A stretch of 64,000 bases of DNA from Orthonyx spaldingii (lineage: Eukaryota; Chordata; Aves; Passeriformes; Orthonychidae). A program made the translations under genes and the position numbers. Below are positions 39,401 to 51,254 of the stretch, piece after piece; positions within the stretch are counted from its first letter, which is position 1, and each line of letters starts with the position of its first letter. Under the pieces are notes generated by a model that was given only the letters and a program-made list of their open reading frames with translations, did not search any database and was not told the DNA's origin. The stretch lies in the NCBI GenBank assembly GCA_013397795.1, contig VZTJ01004198.1, positions 823,996-887,995 on the forward strand, given 5' to 3'.

Positions 39401-41389
39401 TTGCTTAGTAGCAGGTGAATTGAAGAAATTTTTTCATTGCAAAAGTTAAGTTGGACAAATGCTTCTGACTGGGTTTTTTGTTCGTTGTCATCACACCTCT
39501 TAGGCCCAGGGAAAGAATTTTGTGTTTACTGAACAGACTGCATTGGACTTTATACAAATGTAAAATTTATGTGGCTGGAAAAGCATGTTCTTTATTAGTG
39601 AATTGAATTCACCTGCAGGAGCAATGGGATTAAAAGATCTATTTACTGTTAAGAAATAGATAAAAGGAGATAAAAATCCAGAAGTATTTCTGTGAAGCAC
39701 ATCCACCTACAGCTGGTCAGTGTTTTGTGATGGCTGCTTCCTCTTTGGAAAGTTCTGCTTTCAGTTTGGTTTCCCTGGGAACGATACGTAAGAAATACTC
39801 TCTGTTGTGCTGTGTAGAGGCTTGACTTATTCATCAAAATACCCATGATATTCCCTTGAGACACAAATACATTCATATCCAGAGATAGCTGATATCCATT
39901 GGCCTACCTCATAGAAAGGCTTAATTTAGCAAAAAAACCCAGCTGATCATGTTGTTCCACCACTCAGATAGTTGTTTTTCTACTTGGTTTGTAATACAAA
40001 ATTATAACAGAGGGGTCCCAAAATTCTGTTTTCAAGATTAACCACTTCAGGAAGTGGGTGTTTTCCTCTCCAAACCAGACGACTTTTTTAAAAAAACCCA
40101 AAAGAACCTGTTTATTTTAGCTTCTTTTGCCAAATGGAAAAATATCAACAACCCCAAAAACTCATTGCCAATAGACTAAACTTTTCTGTTCTAGCTCAAG
40201 TAAATATTTTTGATGTAAAAATAAGCAGAGAATTAATTACCTGACACTGAAACTTTGTTAGAATACCTATAGAGAGTGTCACTTCTAAGGGCCTACAGAA
40301 AACTGTTCCACTAAAAAATGCATTAATTTCTGATGCCATTTCTCTTTCAAGCAATCTTATAAAGTGTATATACTTATATGTTGCCTTTAAATCCGTATAA
40401 AGTCTGACTATTCAAGTTCATGGCGTTCATGTAACGCTACTGATTCCCAGCCCTTATTTGCACTAGTGCACAATAGGCTCTAATCAGGTAATGCTACAAG
40501 CAAAATGAGCTCCAGTCTTGTCCATGAACTTGCCAGAGTTCAAAGTTCTCGAAGCAGAGGCTGGAGATGACGAATGATGAATGTTGCTCATGCTCACTAA
40601 ATCTGTCACCAAAATGGAAATTCGCTTGGAACAAGAGTGTTAATTTTTGTGTGAAAGAGTCATCTGAACTGAAAAGGCAAAATCTAACACTTCTAGATAT
40701 TGAGCATCCTGAGGCCCACTGAAGTCCCTAGAAGTTCTGAGTGATAAATACTGCTTGCAAGGCATTGCAAGGAAGATTATTTCAAAACCTATTGAAGTAT
40801 AAAGACTATCACTGATTCCAGCAGGCATCAGATCAAGCTCAGTGTGAATGAGTATCAGAGAACATCTACATAGCCTTTTGCAGGCAGAATACAAGTTTTT
40901 CTGCCCAAGACTTGAGCCAGTTGGATGTATGACAGCCTTGAACTGGAAGCCATGTTACTGCACTTACAGTGCCGAGCCCACGCTAAAGCCCCTGCTGAAA
41001 GACAGAAAATATCAATTTGTGCTCAGCAGAGTGCTCCGTGCAAGGATGCGTAGCGTGAATGCACATATGCTCAGAGCTCAAACAGAATTATTTCATGCTT
41101 GCCTGCAAAAGACCACGTAGAAAAATGTCCTGAAGGGGGAAGAACATCTCAACTCTGATGTGAACACTAAAATACTCACTCTCCTGGACCCAGGGAAACT
41201 GAGGAAAAAAGACAGATGGTCTCTTTCCTACCAATATTTTTATAGTTTTTTTTTCTTAGATTGAAAGAAAAGAGATAGCAAGAGAGTTCTGTAGATGAAA
41301 AAAAAATAATTTAATTAGATTCCAAACCCACAAAATTATCAACTTTCACTGGCATGAGCTCTGGAAGCCCCCAAACAATACTTTAAAGT
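33451..41389. other. Long non-coding stretch, no gene seen
   Basis: Unique DNA with a GC-richer part at about 35850-36850, where open frames of up to 104 codons overlap on both strands. None resembles a known protein, and overlapping antisense frames of similar length argue for chance. A homeodomain-site-rich patch lies at 34980-35250. No CpG island, RNA gene or clear mobile element was found. Confidence 0.5.
34980..35250. promoter_or_regulatory. Candidate conserved non-coding / enhancer-like block
   Basis: Two TAATTA homeodomain cores (35119-35124 and 35182-35187) lie 63 bp apart, with further TTAATTTAG and CATTAC-like AT cores, a CATTATGAACG segment and little low-complexity sequence. The mix of intact homeodomain sites in non-repetitive DNA is typical of vertebrate distal enhancers. 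No conservation data are available here, and TAATTA is frequent in AT-rich DNA, so this is inference only. Confidence 0.2.
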
Positions 41390-41530
41390 GTTTAATTTTT
41401 TCACATCAATTTTAATTAAGCTCTCATTAGGCTGTTGTGCCCCTAGAATCTGGCGAACAAAAGAAGCTGGCTTGCCCAGCGAGTTTCCCAAGCTTGCACG
41501 GCTCTATTCCTAAGGAGATTTATCGCATTT
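41390..41530. promoter_or_regulatory. Candidate enhancer-like block with homeodomain, SOX-like sites and retained CpGs
   Basis: TTAATTAA (41412-41419), CTCATTAGG (41423-41431) and GAACAAAAG (41455-41463, SOX-like) fall within about 50 bp. They are followed by four CpG dinucleotides (near 41454, 41480, 41499 and 41523) in otherwise CpG-poor DNA. CpG retention can indicate constraint or lack of germline methylation. The factor identities are motif guesses. Confidence 0.25.
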
Positions 41531-42377
41531 TTTTCCTCCTCTTGAAAGAACCTTACATGAACCAATTCAAATGAAAACCACATGGACTAAAAAAGACTTT
41601 ACCATGCCAGATACCTTTTTATATCCAAAGCAGTGAACTTGTAGTCAGTTTGTCCTTTCATGTGTTGTTTTTTCTGGCTTTGGGACCTAAGAATGATTTT
41701 TTACTACGTGCAGTAGTAAAACAACATATTATGCAATTCTATTTTTCAGGGAGAACACTATGTAATTCATAGTCTTTGCAATGCCACATTTTCTGTTCAA
41801 CAAATACAAAAAGTGGCTTCTCTTTCCCTTGTGGGCAGACATCTAGAAATTTGTGTTCAGCAGATGGTATTCCAACTTATTTATTTGGAATTTTGGAGTT
41901 TTAACTATTTCAAAAAAGTGACTGTATAATGTAGCAATAAGCAGCTTCCAAACTGTATTTTTATCTCTGTCATTCAAGAACCTGGCACATAAGAGGGTTG
42001 ATGGCTTTTATCCTTTATTCCAGTCAAAAAATTCAGGTGAAGACACAACGCACTATAATTAGCTTGTAGCCCAACAGATCTGATATACGAGGAAACTCTT
42101 TGCATAAAATGCACATGATGGATTAGCAGCTGTGTTGAAATAACTTCTTGGCAATGTACTCACTAGGATGATTTTGAAGATTATGCCATCTTCCACGGAA
42201 AGCTTTCAGAACTCTCATATTTTCTAAAGCCGATCTCCGAAAGAGTTAGTTAAAATACACTTTTTAGATGGACATTTTAAACTTGAAACAGTCATAATTC
42301 CAGAAAATTAGCCTTCTAACCCTTCTCTAGATTTAAGTGGTGCCTAGCATCTCTTCTGCAAGCAACTTGCTAGATGT

Positions 42378-42396
42378 GTGTTCACATGATGAACAC
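42378..42396. repeat. GTGTTCA-N5-TGAACAC inverted repeat
   Basis: Two exact reverse-complement 7-mers separated by CATGA. The arrangement looks like paired nuclear-receptor-like half-sites, but neither the half-site sequence nor the 5-bp spacing matches the classical steroid receptor element. Function unknown. Confidence 0.7.
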
Positions 42397-42993
42397 TTAG
42401 ATATTGATTTTCCCAAATCAAAGCTCACAGCTAAAGAATTATCTTTAATGTGTAACTGGAAAATTTTTCCAAAGAATTCACTCACCTAAAGGTCAAAAAT
42501 TTGTTAGAACTTTGAAACGTGCTGATAAGAAAGATATGATTAGACTAAAATATGTCTTCTTATGCTCAGCAGTGGTGCTAAGACGAAATATATCTGAGCC
42601 TCCTCCAAGTCACGAAAATCCATTTGCAAGCTTTCCAGACAAGTTCATGGAAGAATAATCCATTTATTGCCATACAACAATACTACATCAGGATCAGGAA
42701 ACCTTTGGATTCTGGCTTGCTGGAGGCTGGGAAATGTTGCTGTATGCTTGTCTTACAATTAGAGTCATCTTTACAAGTCTAATTTTAGTGTCATGGCCCT
42801 TCTGTTTAAAGTGTGGGTGGCTTTGAAAGGTAGGATCAAGACCCTAGAAATAGCTGGTGAAAAAAAATCCAGAACTTCTGGATTGAGAGGTAATGAGCAG
42901 TGATGTTTGAGGTGTTCACAAAAGATATGTCCATGCCTTCTCCTGGAAAGAAAGATACTTCAGCAGTCCTTCTCTCTGCATCTGGATATCCCT

Positions 42994-43027
42994 ATTCATC
43001 CCAGCTGTCCCCCAATTCATCCCAGCT
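42994..43027 (+). repeat. Duplicated 13-mer, 21-bp period
   Basis: ATTCATCCCAGCT occurs at 42994-43006 and again at 43015-43027. The 21-bp period keeps the reading frame, which is why the surrounding open frame survives. It is a simple local duplication. Confidence 0.85.
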
Positions 43028-45649
43028 AACAACTGAGAGAGGCATCAGTGGCAGGAAAGACAATGACATAGAAAGCAGAGCAAGCTGGGTTGTAAAGCAT
43101 GCAGAAAGGACACCATATTATGCTGTCATCCTCAGCCACCAGGTCAGCATTCAAGACACAGCTGATCTCGGCTGCAAGAAGGCAATGACTTTTGCAGTGG
43201 AGGTTTTCCCAGATTGCCTAGGGCGAGCTGATCTATGATTTCCTTACATGTGTCTGTTGGGACCAGAATATCTTCCTCAAATATGGTTCTGGAGATCCTG
43301 ATGGTGTTAAAAACCATGAAAAGGACCAGTCAGTGACAGGTTAACATGTGAGAAATAAAGCTCACATTTCCTGTAGCTTGCTGGCCGTTTCTGCACAGCA
43401 GGACGTCTGCTGCAGAGGTTGTGCCTTTGTCCTGTTTGTGGTCATGCAAGCCTAATGTTTCCTTAGCCCCAAAGGTGTTGGAATAAATACACTCTAGAAT
43501 GAATCTACTGGATCTTGTAACAATTTGTGCCTTCTAAGCAGACACATCCCAGCTGTCAAGCGGGGCAGGACTGTGCTCAGGCACAAGTAGGAGGGAGTGC
43601 TAAGCACACCACACCATGTGGCACAAAATGAATTTCTGGCCTGCCTTGTCTCTGCTTCTTAACTTTAAATAATGCTCTTGTGAAAAATTAGGAGATAAGG
43701 CAAGAGGAGATATTACAAGAGATGGAAAAGATGCTCTTCACTTTGCATTTTCCTCTGGCTGTCCATAGATCCAGAAAGTTGTTGATGGAATTGAGTAACC
43801 TTTCCAGAAGACAAAGGGGTCTTTTTCCTCTTATGCAGTCCCTCTATTCATGAACTCATATTCTTTTAGCTCTTTTCCATAATCCTTCCAATTCAGATGG
43901 GATTCATAACTTCTCTTGCAAGAAGATCTTCCTTTCTGAGGGTTCCCTTGCATCTGTTCTCCTTGAGGAATATTCCTTTTGACTTGAGTTTCCAGTTGGA
44001 GCTTTGTCATCTTTCCCATAAGTATCCAGCCCCATAGACATCAGTGACATAAATTCCTGTGGCATTTAGTAATGGGGGAAGTGTACTGACTATACAGTCC
44101 AAGTGAAGTGAATGACTTAAAATACGTCACATTAAATGCTATAAGAGGAAGCTGGTTTAATAATCTTCTATACCGTGCTTACACAAGGTAGGATGGCTCC
44201 TGGCACTATATGAGACTTCAATTAATTGCTGCATTTGAAACAATTTGATAAATGCAAATGTGCAAGACATTATCTCTCACCCTTTGTACTGCAAGCATCA
44301 TCTGCTACACTTTAGATCAGAGTGGAAACCGACTGAGTTCAGTTGGCTTTCACTGTTCAACCATGCCAGGACAAGCAGACTAGGAAATAACCAAAAAGGA
44401 ACAGAGGAATCCGTACCTCTTTACCTCCTCTCAATGCTGTTACACTTCTTGATATTGAAAGTCCCATATTCTTGTTTATAGTCCCATATTCTATATATTA
44501 CATCATCTCCACTGTGATTTCAGGACTACAGGCAAGCTTGGAGGGTCTTTTGAAGCAGGTTATTTACTCAGTGGTATCTCCATGATTTTGTGTTGTAAAG
44601 ATCTCCATACTCTTTCAGAAGCTTTGGGAAGTTAATCTGACTAAAAAATCAAAGTGACTTCTGATTGACCTCTACATCTTCTGTCCACTGTTTGTTTTGA
44701 ACTCTTATAATTTGTAATATGTCCAGTATTTTGCCTAGATGTGTGGTACAGTTCTTTTTTCCTAACTAACTGAGCACAATTTCTTGGATCAGACTGCTGC
44801 TGTGAAGCCTCTGTGTTAATTTCACATTCACCTTCTGGAAATATTTAGCAATACATACTTAAAGTTTATTCTGAATATCCCTTTTTACAAGACAGGCTAC
44901 AAGAATGCTTTGTGGGTGAACCTGTATGAAAACAGACCGAAACATTTAATTTGGCAAAACAGAAAGATTTTCATAGAAAGTTGGTTGCCTGCCTCTGCAT
45001 CACCATACTGTATGTACTATGTTGCTGTAAGATGCTCAGTAAGCCACATAACTTTACAAGTTTAATGCTACACTGTCAGTTAAACACTTATTTTTTTCCT
45101 AGTTTTTGTTCTTTTTTTGGAACCTGTTTAAGGACAAAATTTTTTTTTGCATCTTAAGGTAATGGAAAGGAATGCTCTGTGTCTTTCGGTAACATTTTGG
45201 TTCAACCTTAGTGGAAAAATAATGCAGATGGGAAAAGAACATTAGAGATACTATATGGCTGAGACAGTTCACGATTTCTCCCTTCAGAACCTATTTCATA
45301 TTTGCCAAGGAATTCACTGCCACCTTACAGTATCTCTTACTATCAATTTGAGAACTGTTCCAAGACATCTCCCAGGCTGAGAATGGTAGAGATGCTCTGC
45401 TCACTGGCAGCATTAAGAAATGATGTTCTTAGGCAGACACATAATTTTCCAGTTTAAATCTGTGGACTGGGATAGACATGATGCCAGAGTGATGAGGCTT
45501 TTCCACCATCTGGGAAAGCCTGTTACTCTGCCTTTCTTGGTACAGCTGGATTTTAAGCTGGTCCCTACATCTTTAGGAAGCTGAAAGAAACAGAGACAAG
45601 GGCAAAGAAATCATTGCCTAGACTGAAGGGCATCTCTCAGCGTGACTGG

Positions 45650-46340
45650 GCTCAACAGATCACCTCACCAATGCCCCAACCTGAAGCATGCAAACCCATT
45701 TTAATAGCTGTTGTTCCATGGCCACACCAAGAGTGACTGGAATAATTCCAAGGGAATTTTCAAGGGCTGCCATGTTAAGTAGATGGTAAACTTTTTCCAC
45801 CAACAGATACAGTAAAGCTTGCAGATAAAACAGATGGTTTTTATTTGCGCACCATACCCTGCACAAACTGAATTCATTCTGAACCATCTGACCCCTTAAG
45901 GTGGCTAGAGGGAATAATTTCATTGTGCAAATTCCTTGTTAAAGCTTTGCAGTTAAATTTTGTGCGTGAAATAAAAGTACATCTGAGTTTAATTTTGCAA
46001 GTTTGCCATACATCATAACCTCAGAAGAACCCCTCAAGATCATGCAAATTAAAAGCAAGTATGCAGATGATTTGCATACATGTTTTTCTAGGTTAGACAT
46101 TACATCGGAATGCATTGGCAGTGAGTGGCTGTGACTAATGTAACAGAGCATTACATTTAACGTGCTGCATTATACAGTTTTATGCACAGTAATGTAATAA
46201 TTAGGTTGTCAAGATATCATGCTCAGTTCAAATTTAAATAGTGTTGCTCTCTGCTGGTTAGTCTTGTGAACTACATATTTGTTAATGTGAAAACTGCCCG
46301 TTAAATTGTTCTCAGTGGCAGAATTTCAGGTCCCGTTCCA
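45650..46340. promoter_or_regulatory. Candidate distal regulatory element with inverted POU octamer pair
   Basis: This is the most enhancer-like block in the window. It contains ATGCAAAT (46042-46049) and its exact reverse complement ATTTGCAT (46070-46077), 20 bp apart, the consensus octamer bound by POU-domain factors. Nearby are TTGTGCAAATTCC (about 45926-45938), several TAAT cores (for example TAATAATTAG near 46196-46205), a GGAATGC TEAD-like site near 46108, and complementary CATTAC/GTAATG segments. The block is free of recognisable repeats and keeps complex, non-simple sequence for about 700 bp. Regulatory function is inferred from motif content, and no expression or conservation data were available. 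Confidence 0.35.
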
Positions 46341-48481
46341 CCAGCTGCTATCCAAGCAGAGTGATTTTGTGAGAATCAAGGAAGTACATGCAACAACAAA
46401 TCACTTTGATCACATTCACTCTTTTCTCTGGCAGATGTTATTAAAAAACAGCCTTAAAGACTTAGCTCTTATTCTACAGAATTTCTGTGTGGGTTCTCAT
46501 TAACCCATCCTGTATTTTAACATTTTATCATTCTTCATATTTTCTATTCCCTCTTCCTCCTAGATTTCCCATCTCCTGAATAAATGTTCTGAAGAACAAT
46601 ATTAAAGGATGCTTCTCTTACTCTTAAAAAAAGTAACAGCCCAAACTGCATTTTCTGAAGAAAAGGAACCAATCAGCACATTAGGCATGCTCAGATTTTA
46701 CCACTTGGACTGAAATTTTAGGAGGAGTTTTTCTGTGGTTTCTCTACAAAAACCTGACAGATTTAGAGTACTCACGTGCAGTGCTTCGGTATTCACCATG
46801 TTTGCAGGTACAATCCCATATGCTGGGTGAACTGCAAAGCTTAGGCAAATATCAGTCTTGTAGTAGCAAAGAAGGATTTTAGTTCGCACTTGGGCATCTA
46901 AGTTAACTTTAATCACTGCTGACCAAGTTAATGACATCTTGTTTTCCTTATACAGAGGTGAGGAGTCTGGAGAGAAGACAAGGTAATGAGACCATTCTGT
47001 AGCACAGAGCGAAGTGTGATTATCTTATTCTCTGACCCTCTTCATAACCAGTGCACAAGAGAATAAGTGAAAAAATTGAAATTTATCAAGAAGTGTCCAT
47101 GTTTTTCACACTGATCATAATGTTTAATCTGGTAATCTTGCAAGTTTTGCTGATTCTGCTCTTGGAAGTACAAGCTCTGAGAGATATCACCTTTAAGTTA
47201 TTTTCATCCCACTTAGCGATATATCATAACTCACTTTACTGTATGTATCATTTGTTGACTGTATGAAATTAATACCTGACAGTTATCCTGGAAAGTTGTT
47301 AGATGATTATAGATAAAGCAAAATTTTCAGTGTAATTACTGAATAATGTACATGTGGGATTTTTAAAATTGTGAGTTGTATAATTTACTTCAATTCTATA
47401 TTGTAAATTCAAATTTTATGAGCTATAGCATAAGTCTTTCCCTGGCTTATGTTTTCAAGTACCAAGAACATTAAAATCCAGAATTTTCATATCTGATCCT
47501 ATTTATGTCACTAGCAAAAGCTTCTTGCTGTGTTTACTTCATCACAGATGTGCATTGTAGGAATTTGAAGAGATCTGCAAATACTTCTTGGTCTATTTCT
47601 CCTTCCAAACACACAATCTCTGCAAGTCTTCTGATTTTAATTTTAATTATATGCATCAGTTGCTGCCATAAAACAAGTTAGTCTTGGCACTGATGTTATA
47701 GGTTGTCAGGAAACATTTTATATGGAGAAACAATGAACAATGTGTATATGATATAACTTGTGGAAAAGTTGTGCTCCTGCAGTTTTCACTCAGACATTAT
47801 TTCCACTTATTATGATCTTTACTGCCAGTGTTTTCCAAAATGGCAAAATCAGAACTCAAGAACAAAATATGAGTGAAGGACAACATGTACTCATAGCAGC
47901 CTGAAGGTTTATTTTGGGCTGTAAAATAGGGACACTTTAGCAAAATTTCAGTCACATAATATTATGTGACAAATCTCAAATCAGGACAGGGACTGTGCCA
48001 CATAATTTTACTTTAGCACCAATGAAATGTAATTTAAAGAGAATGTTGGAAGACTATGGCTGTCCAGAAAAGATTGTAGGGGTGTGAGATATCCAGTTTT
48101 TCCCCCTTTATAGCAATTAAACAGTAAATAATTGTGATTTTGTTTAGGTAAACATAGCTAACTCACCTATTCCGACTCAAAAGTGTTACATTTAACTGGC
48201 TACAGCCTAGCAGTGGTTCTCTGCAGTCATCACCTGCCTTTCAATCTTTTATACATCTTTATACTTTTTTAAGGCAGCCAGAGACTTTTTTTGGTTTTTT
48301 AAGGTCTACCCAGTATAAACAATGAGAGCACAGAGGAGCAGCTGCATCTTTACCATGCAGGAAGATGTACATCTTCACTATATGAAGGCAGGCTTTGTTT
48401 TTACCAAGAAAGGATTTTGCTTCTGAAAAGAAGAGGTCTTGAAAGCCTTCTTTTAATAACTAACCAATTTTTATCTGCATT
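46341..48481. other. Non-coding stretch, no gene seen
   Basis: AT-rich unique DNA with short open frames only. It includes a perfect 20-bp palindrome at 47951-47970. No repeat family or RNA gene was recognised. Confidence 0.5.
47951..47970. repeat. Perfect 20-bp palindrome
   Basis: GTCACATAATATTATGTGAC is exactly self-complementary with no spacer, and the symmetry stops at both ends. The half-sites (GTCACATAAT) resemble bZIP-type recognition halves, so a homodimer site is possible. It could also be a chance dyad or the core of a tiny foldback element. Confidence 0.9.
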
Positions 48482-48556
48482 AAAAAAAAAACCAAAACAA
48501 TAAATCAAACCAAACCAAACCTAACAAAAACCACAAAGAAACAAATAAACAAACAT
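48482..48556. repeat. A/C-rich low-complexity tract
   Basis: An A11-type run followed by CAAAACAATAAATC and repeated CCAAA units, then (AAAC)-type units. On the minus strand it reads (TTTGG)n, similar in composition to the TTTGG interruption in the poly(T) tract near 10545-10560. Confidence 0.85.
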
Positions 48557-48827
48557 AATCCCCCACCAAACACATTTTATGTAAGGAACACTGCCATTTA
48601 ACTGTGATATAGTTTCATATAAGTATATTGAACTGAATTGATGGAGAGGGAAATGAAGCACAATAGCAATTTTTTCTTAAATAGAACTACATATTACCAT
48701 GAGAAAACTAGTTAACAGGAAGCTAAAAATGAGCAGCTAGAAGGACAAATTTTTTATAGCTTGCATGGAGAAAGTTTAAAACCACCACATCAGAGGATTG
48801 CAGCTAATGAATAGTGCTAATTAAACT

Positions 48828-48864
48828 GAACCATTCAATGAAAACAGAACCATTCAATGAAAAC
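48828..48864 (+). repeat. Tandem duplication, 2 x 19 bp
   Basis: GAACCATTCAATGAAAACA (48828-48846) is followed by a second copy from 48847 that matches through 18 bases. It is very similar between copies and so probably recent. Confidence 0.9.
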
Positions 48865-49179
48865 CCAACCACAAAATAAAAAGGATTCAGCTTCATGAAA
48901 CAGTCACATTAAAGACGAAAGTAGCTCTTAAAAATACATCCTCCCAAATAGGTGGAAGCCATATGTAGCTGGGGGAAATAGAAAAGGGCATAAATGCTAC
49001 CAAAGGAAGAGCAAAGAATAGTAAAGATGGGGGGAAATAATGTAGAATTTTGGAAAGTTGTGAAGAGGCAATCCACTGGAGAATTCATTTTATTCACAAA
49101 TGATCAAGATGCAACACAAACTCTTAAGCAGGGTGAAGGCATAGTAGGAAAGGAATCTGAAGTCTTGGAATTATCTTCC

Positions 49180-49720
49180 ATGATAGAGGAACTGCTTTGG
49201 GGAATTGCTGAGAGCAGACAAGATATCAATATTGTGCTTTGAATGCTGCATATTTTGAATAGAGTGTGTAGATCTGGTCATTCCATGCAGTAGAACTGGA
49301 ACTAAAGTAGGTAAAGTAGATCTAGGAAAGGTGTAGAGAAAAACAAGGATAACCAGAAATTTGAAACAACTTCCATGTAAAGCAACAAAAAGAGAGGACT
49401 TTTCAACTTGGAAAGGAAAGATCTATAAAAATATGAATAGTGAAGTAATAAATAGGAAAACTGATGAGCCTTTCCCTCTACATACAAGTGTGGAGACATG
49501 GAAGTTTCAAAGCAATAAAAAGAAATAGTTTTTTCACTAATGTAAATATTCACATTACACAACTCTTTGGCAGATTATGTTGAAGAGACAACAATTCCAT
49601 GTAAGTTCAAAAACAAGCAAATAAAATTAGCAAAGAAATAAACAGATTCACAGGGCATACACTAATTAAACATGTCAGTCTGGATCAAAACATCATTTCA
49701 GGAAGTCCACGAAATTAAAG
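49180..49720 (+). mobile_element. Old CR1 LINE fragment (3' ORF2 end and 3' region)
   Basis: The landmarks run in the order expected for older amniote CR1: a GAATGCTGCATATTTTGAATA block and TGTGTAGATCTGGTCATTCCAT (near 49245-49287), GGTGTAGAGAAAAACAAGGATAACCAG (about 49330), AACTTCCATG, AGAGGACTTTTCAACTTGGAAAGG (about 49393-49416), ATCTATAAAAATATGAATAG and the TTTTTTCACTAATG and ACAACTCTTTGGCAG segments (about 49530-49575). The last 150 bp are weaker. The element is about 540 bp, 5'-truncated and heavily mutated, with no intact reverse-transcriptase frame. It belongs to the old CR1 layer shared with other sauropsids rather than to young avian CR1. The left boundary is uncertain and may reach about 49000. 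Confidence 0.7.
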
Positions 49721-51254
49721 AAGTAGGGAAAGTATAGCAGGGGAAATACAAAAACCAGAGTATGTTAATAACTGACACAGTCTATATAACCACTTTTAAT
49801 GTTCCTTTATCAAATTGTTCATTTTGTTATCATTAATATCAGCAGAACTCTTAGTGGTCAACACTGCTGTTCTCCTGTATATTTGTTGTTCAATACAAAC
49901 ACCAGTAAAAATTTTAGTGGCTATGCAGAATTTTTTGTGGATGTTGCCAAGCTTGGAATGCGTGATAGTGGAATAGACACTGATGGCTTTCCTTCACTCC
50001 TTCCGTTCTCGTTTTCCACCATGTTTTGCCAAAAAAAGAGATTTCATTTCTTGAATAAAAATGATACTTCATTTAACCTCAGATTTTGACTTCTTCCTTG
50101 CTTTCTTCTGTAGTTTTTTATTTAAATGTGTTTTTTCTCGGAAATTTCTGTTTCCTACATCATTCAGCTTGTTTCCCACCTCATTCAGTTTGTTTCCCAG
50201 CATAGAAGGTTTGCTCTGGAATCCAGCTGAGGTAGCCTGTTACAGCCTCTTCCAGCAGGCACACGAAGCCATCCCCAATAGATTATGGTCAGTACTGATA
50301 GATCTACTGCTGCCTCAGTGCAGACCTGTTTTCCACTGTTAACCCACATGTAGCTGGATCAATTCTGCATCTGAACAAACATGGTATTGTGCTCATAAAA
50401 TAAGAGAGATTATCTTTTAGCTCTTTGGAGTGCCCACTGCCTGACAGACTTTGCCTTGGACCTCAGACTACCAAAACTTATGTAACCACAGGGGAAGCAG
50501 AGAGCCCTCCACCTAGGAGGTGGAATGTGTACGTTCCCATCAGCACCAAACCTTTTCCCCTTCCTTCTCTTGCCTCCTCATCCTTTGCTTTGACAAGGTT
50601 TGTACCGTGAGTTTGAAATGCTGCTTGACAGTCACCATTGCATTTTCTGGCCCATCCTTGTAAATTCAGGCACTTATGACATTGGGCTGTTTTATGCTGA
50701 CAACCTGATGTAAAATGAGCTCCTCCACATGGAAACCCTCAGGAGAGCAAGGTCCTTCCAATTGGCTTCATATTTTGTTTACTGAAGCAGTTTGATTGTC
50801 TCTGAATTGTACTCACATATCTTGTAATTTTGCAGTGCTGCTTCTATTGCTTTTGGTAATTTCAAAGTTTTGGGCCAGGTTAAATTCTCCTCTGCCAACA
50901 ATTATCCTTTGAATTCTCTCCTTATTAATACCATAAACCAATTTATATTATAGCATTGCCTCTAGGACATTTCCAAATGAACAACATTCAGTGAGCCTTC
51001 TTTCTACCACACAAGGCTGCAGTTTCTTCTTGTGTCTCAAATTATTATGAAATTTATTACATTCTACAGAAACACTTAGCTTTCGTGAGTGAACTTTTAA
51101 GATCTTTCGTAACTCCTCTAAATTATTACCGTGGAAAACGGGACTGGAATAAATCTTGTCCTGGAGCATCCTTCTGCCCAAAGACAAGAGGAGTTCTACC
51201 TGATTGAGCTGTTGTTTTTCTGAGACTGTAACAAACTGAGTAGGAGGAAGTTTT
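49721..51254. other. Non-coding stretch, no gene seen
   Basis: Unique DNA with open frames of at most 96 codons and no recognisable product. It holds the 21-bp tandem repeat at 50150-50201. A T-rich segment at 50090-50160 precedes that repeat. Confidence 0.5.
50150..50201 (+). repeat. 21-bp tandem repeat, about 2.5 copies
   Basis: Units at 50150-50170 and 50171-50191 begin GTTTCC and contain CATTCAG, and a partial third copy starts at 50192. Because 21 is divisible by 3, the overlapping 93-codon frame shows a repeated F-P-T-S-F-S-L heptad. I see no other sign that this frame is coding. Confidence 0.85.

Larger units (their letters stand above)
41531..45649. other. Non-coding stretch, no gene seen
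   Basis: Unique DNA. The 112-codon plus frame at 42900-43238 contains a short duplicated segment (see 42994-43027) and no recognisable domain. A TGTTCA-N5-TGAACA dyad lies at 42378-42396. No mobile element was identified. Confidence 0.5.

Noticed and set aside
42378..42396. Steroid-receptor response element
   Set aside because: The dyad has TGTTCA and TGAACA in the reverse order and a 5-bp spacer, unlike the canonical inverted repeat with 3-bp spacer.
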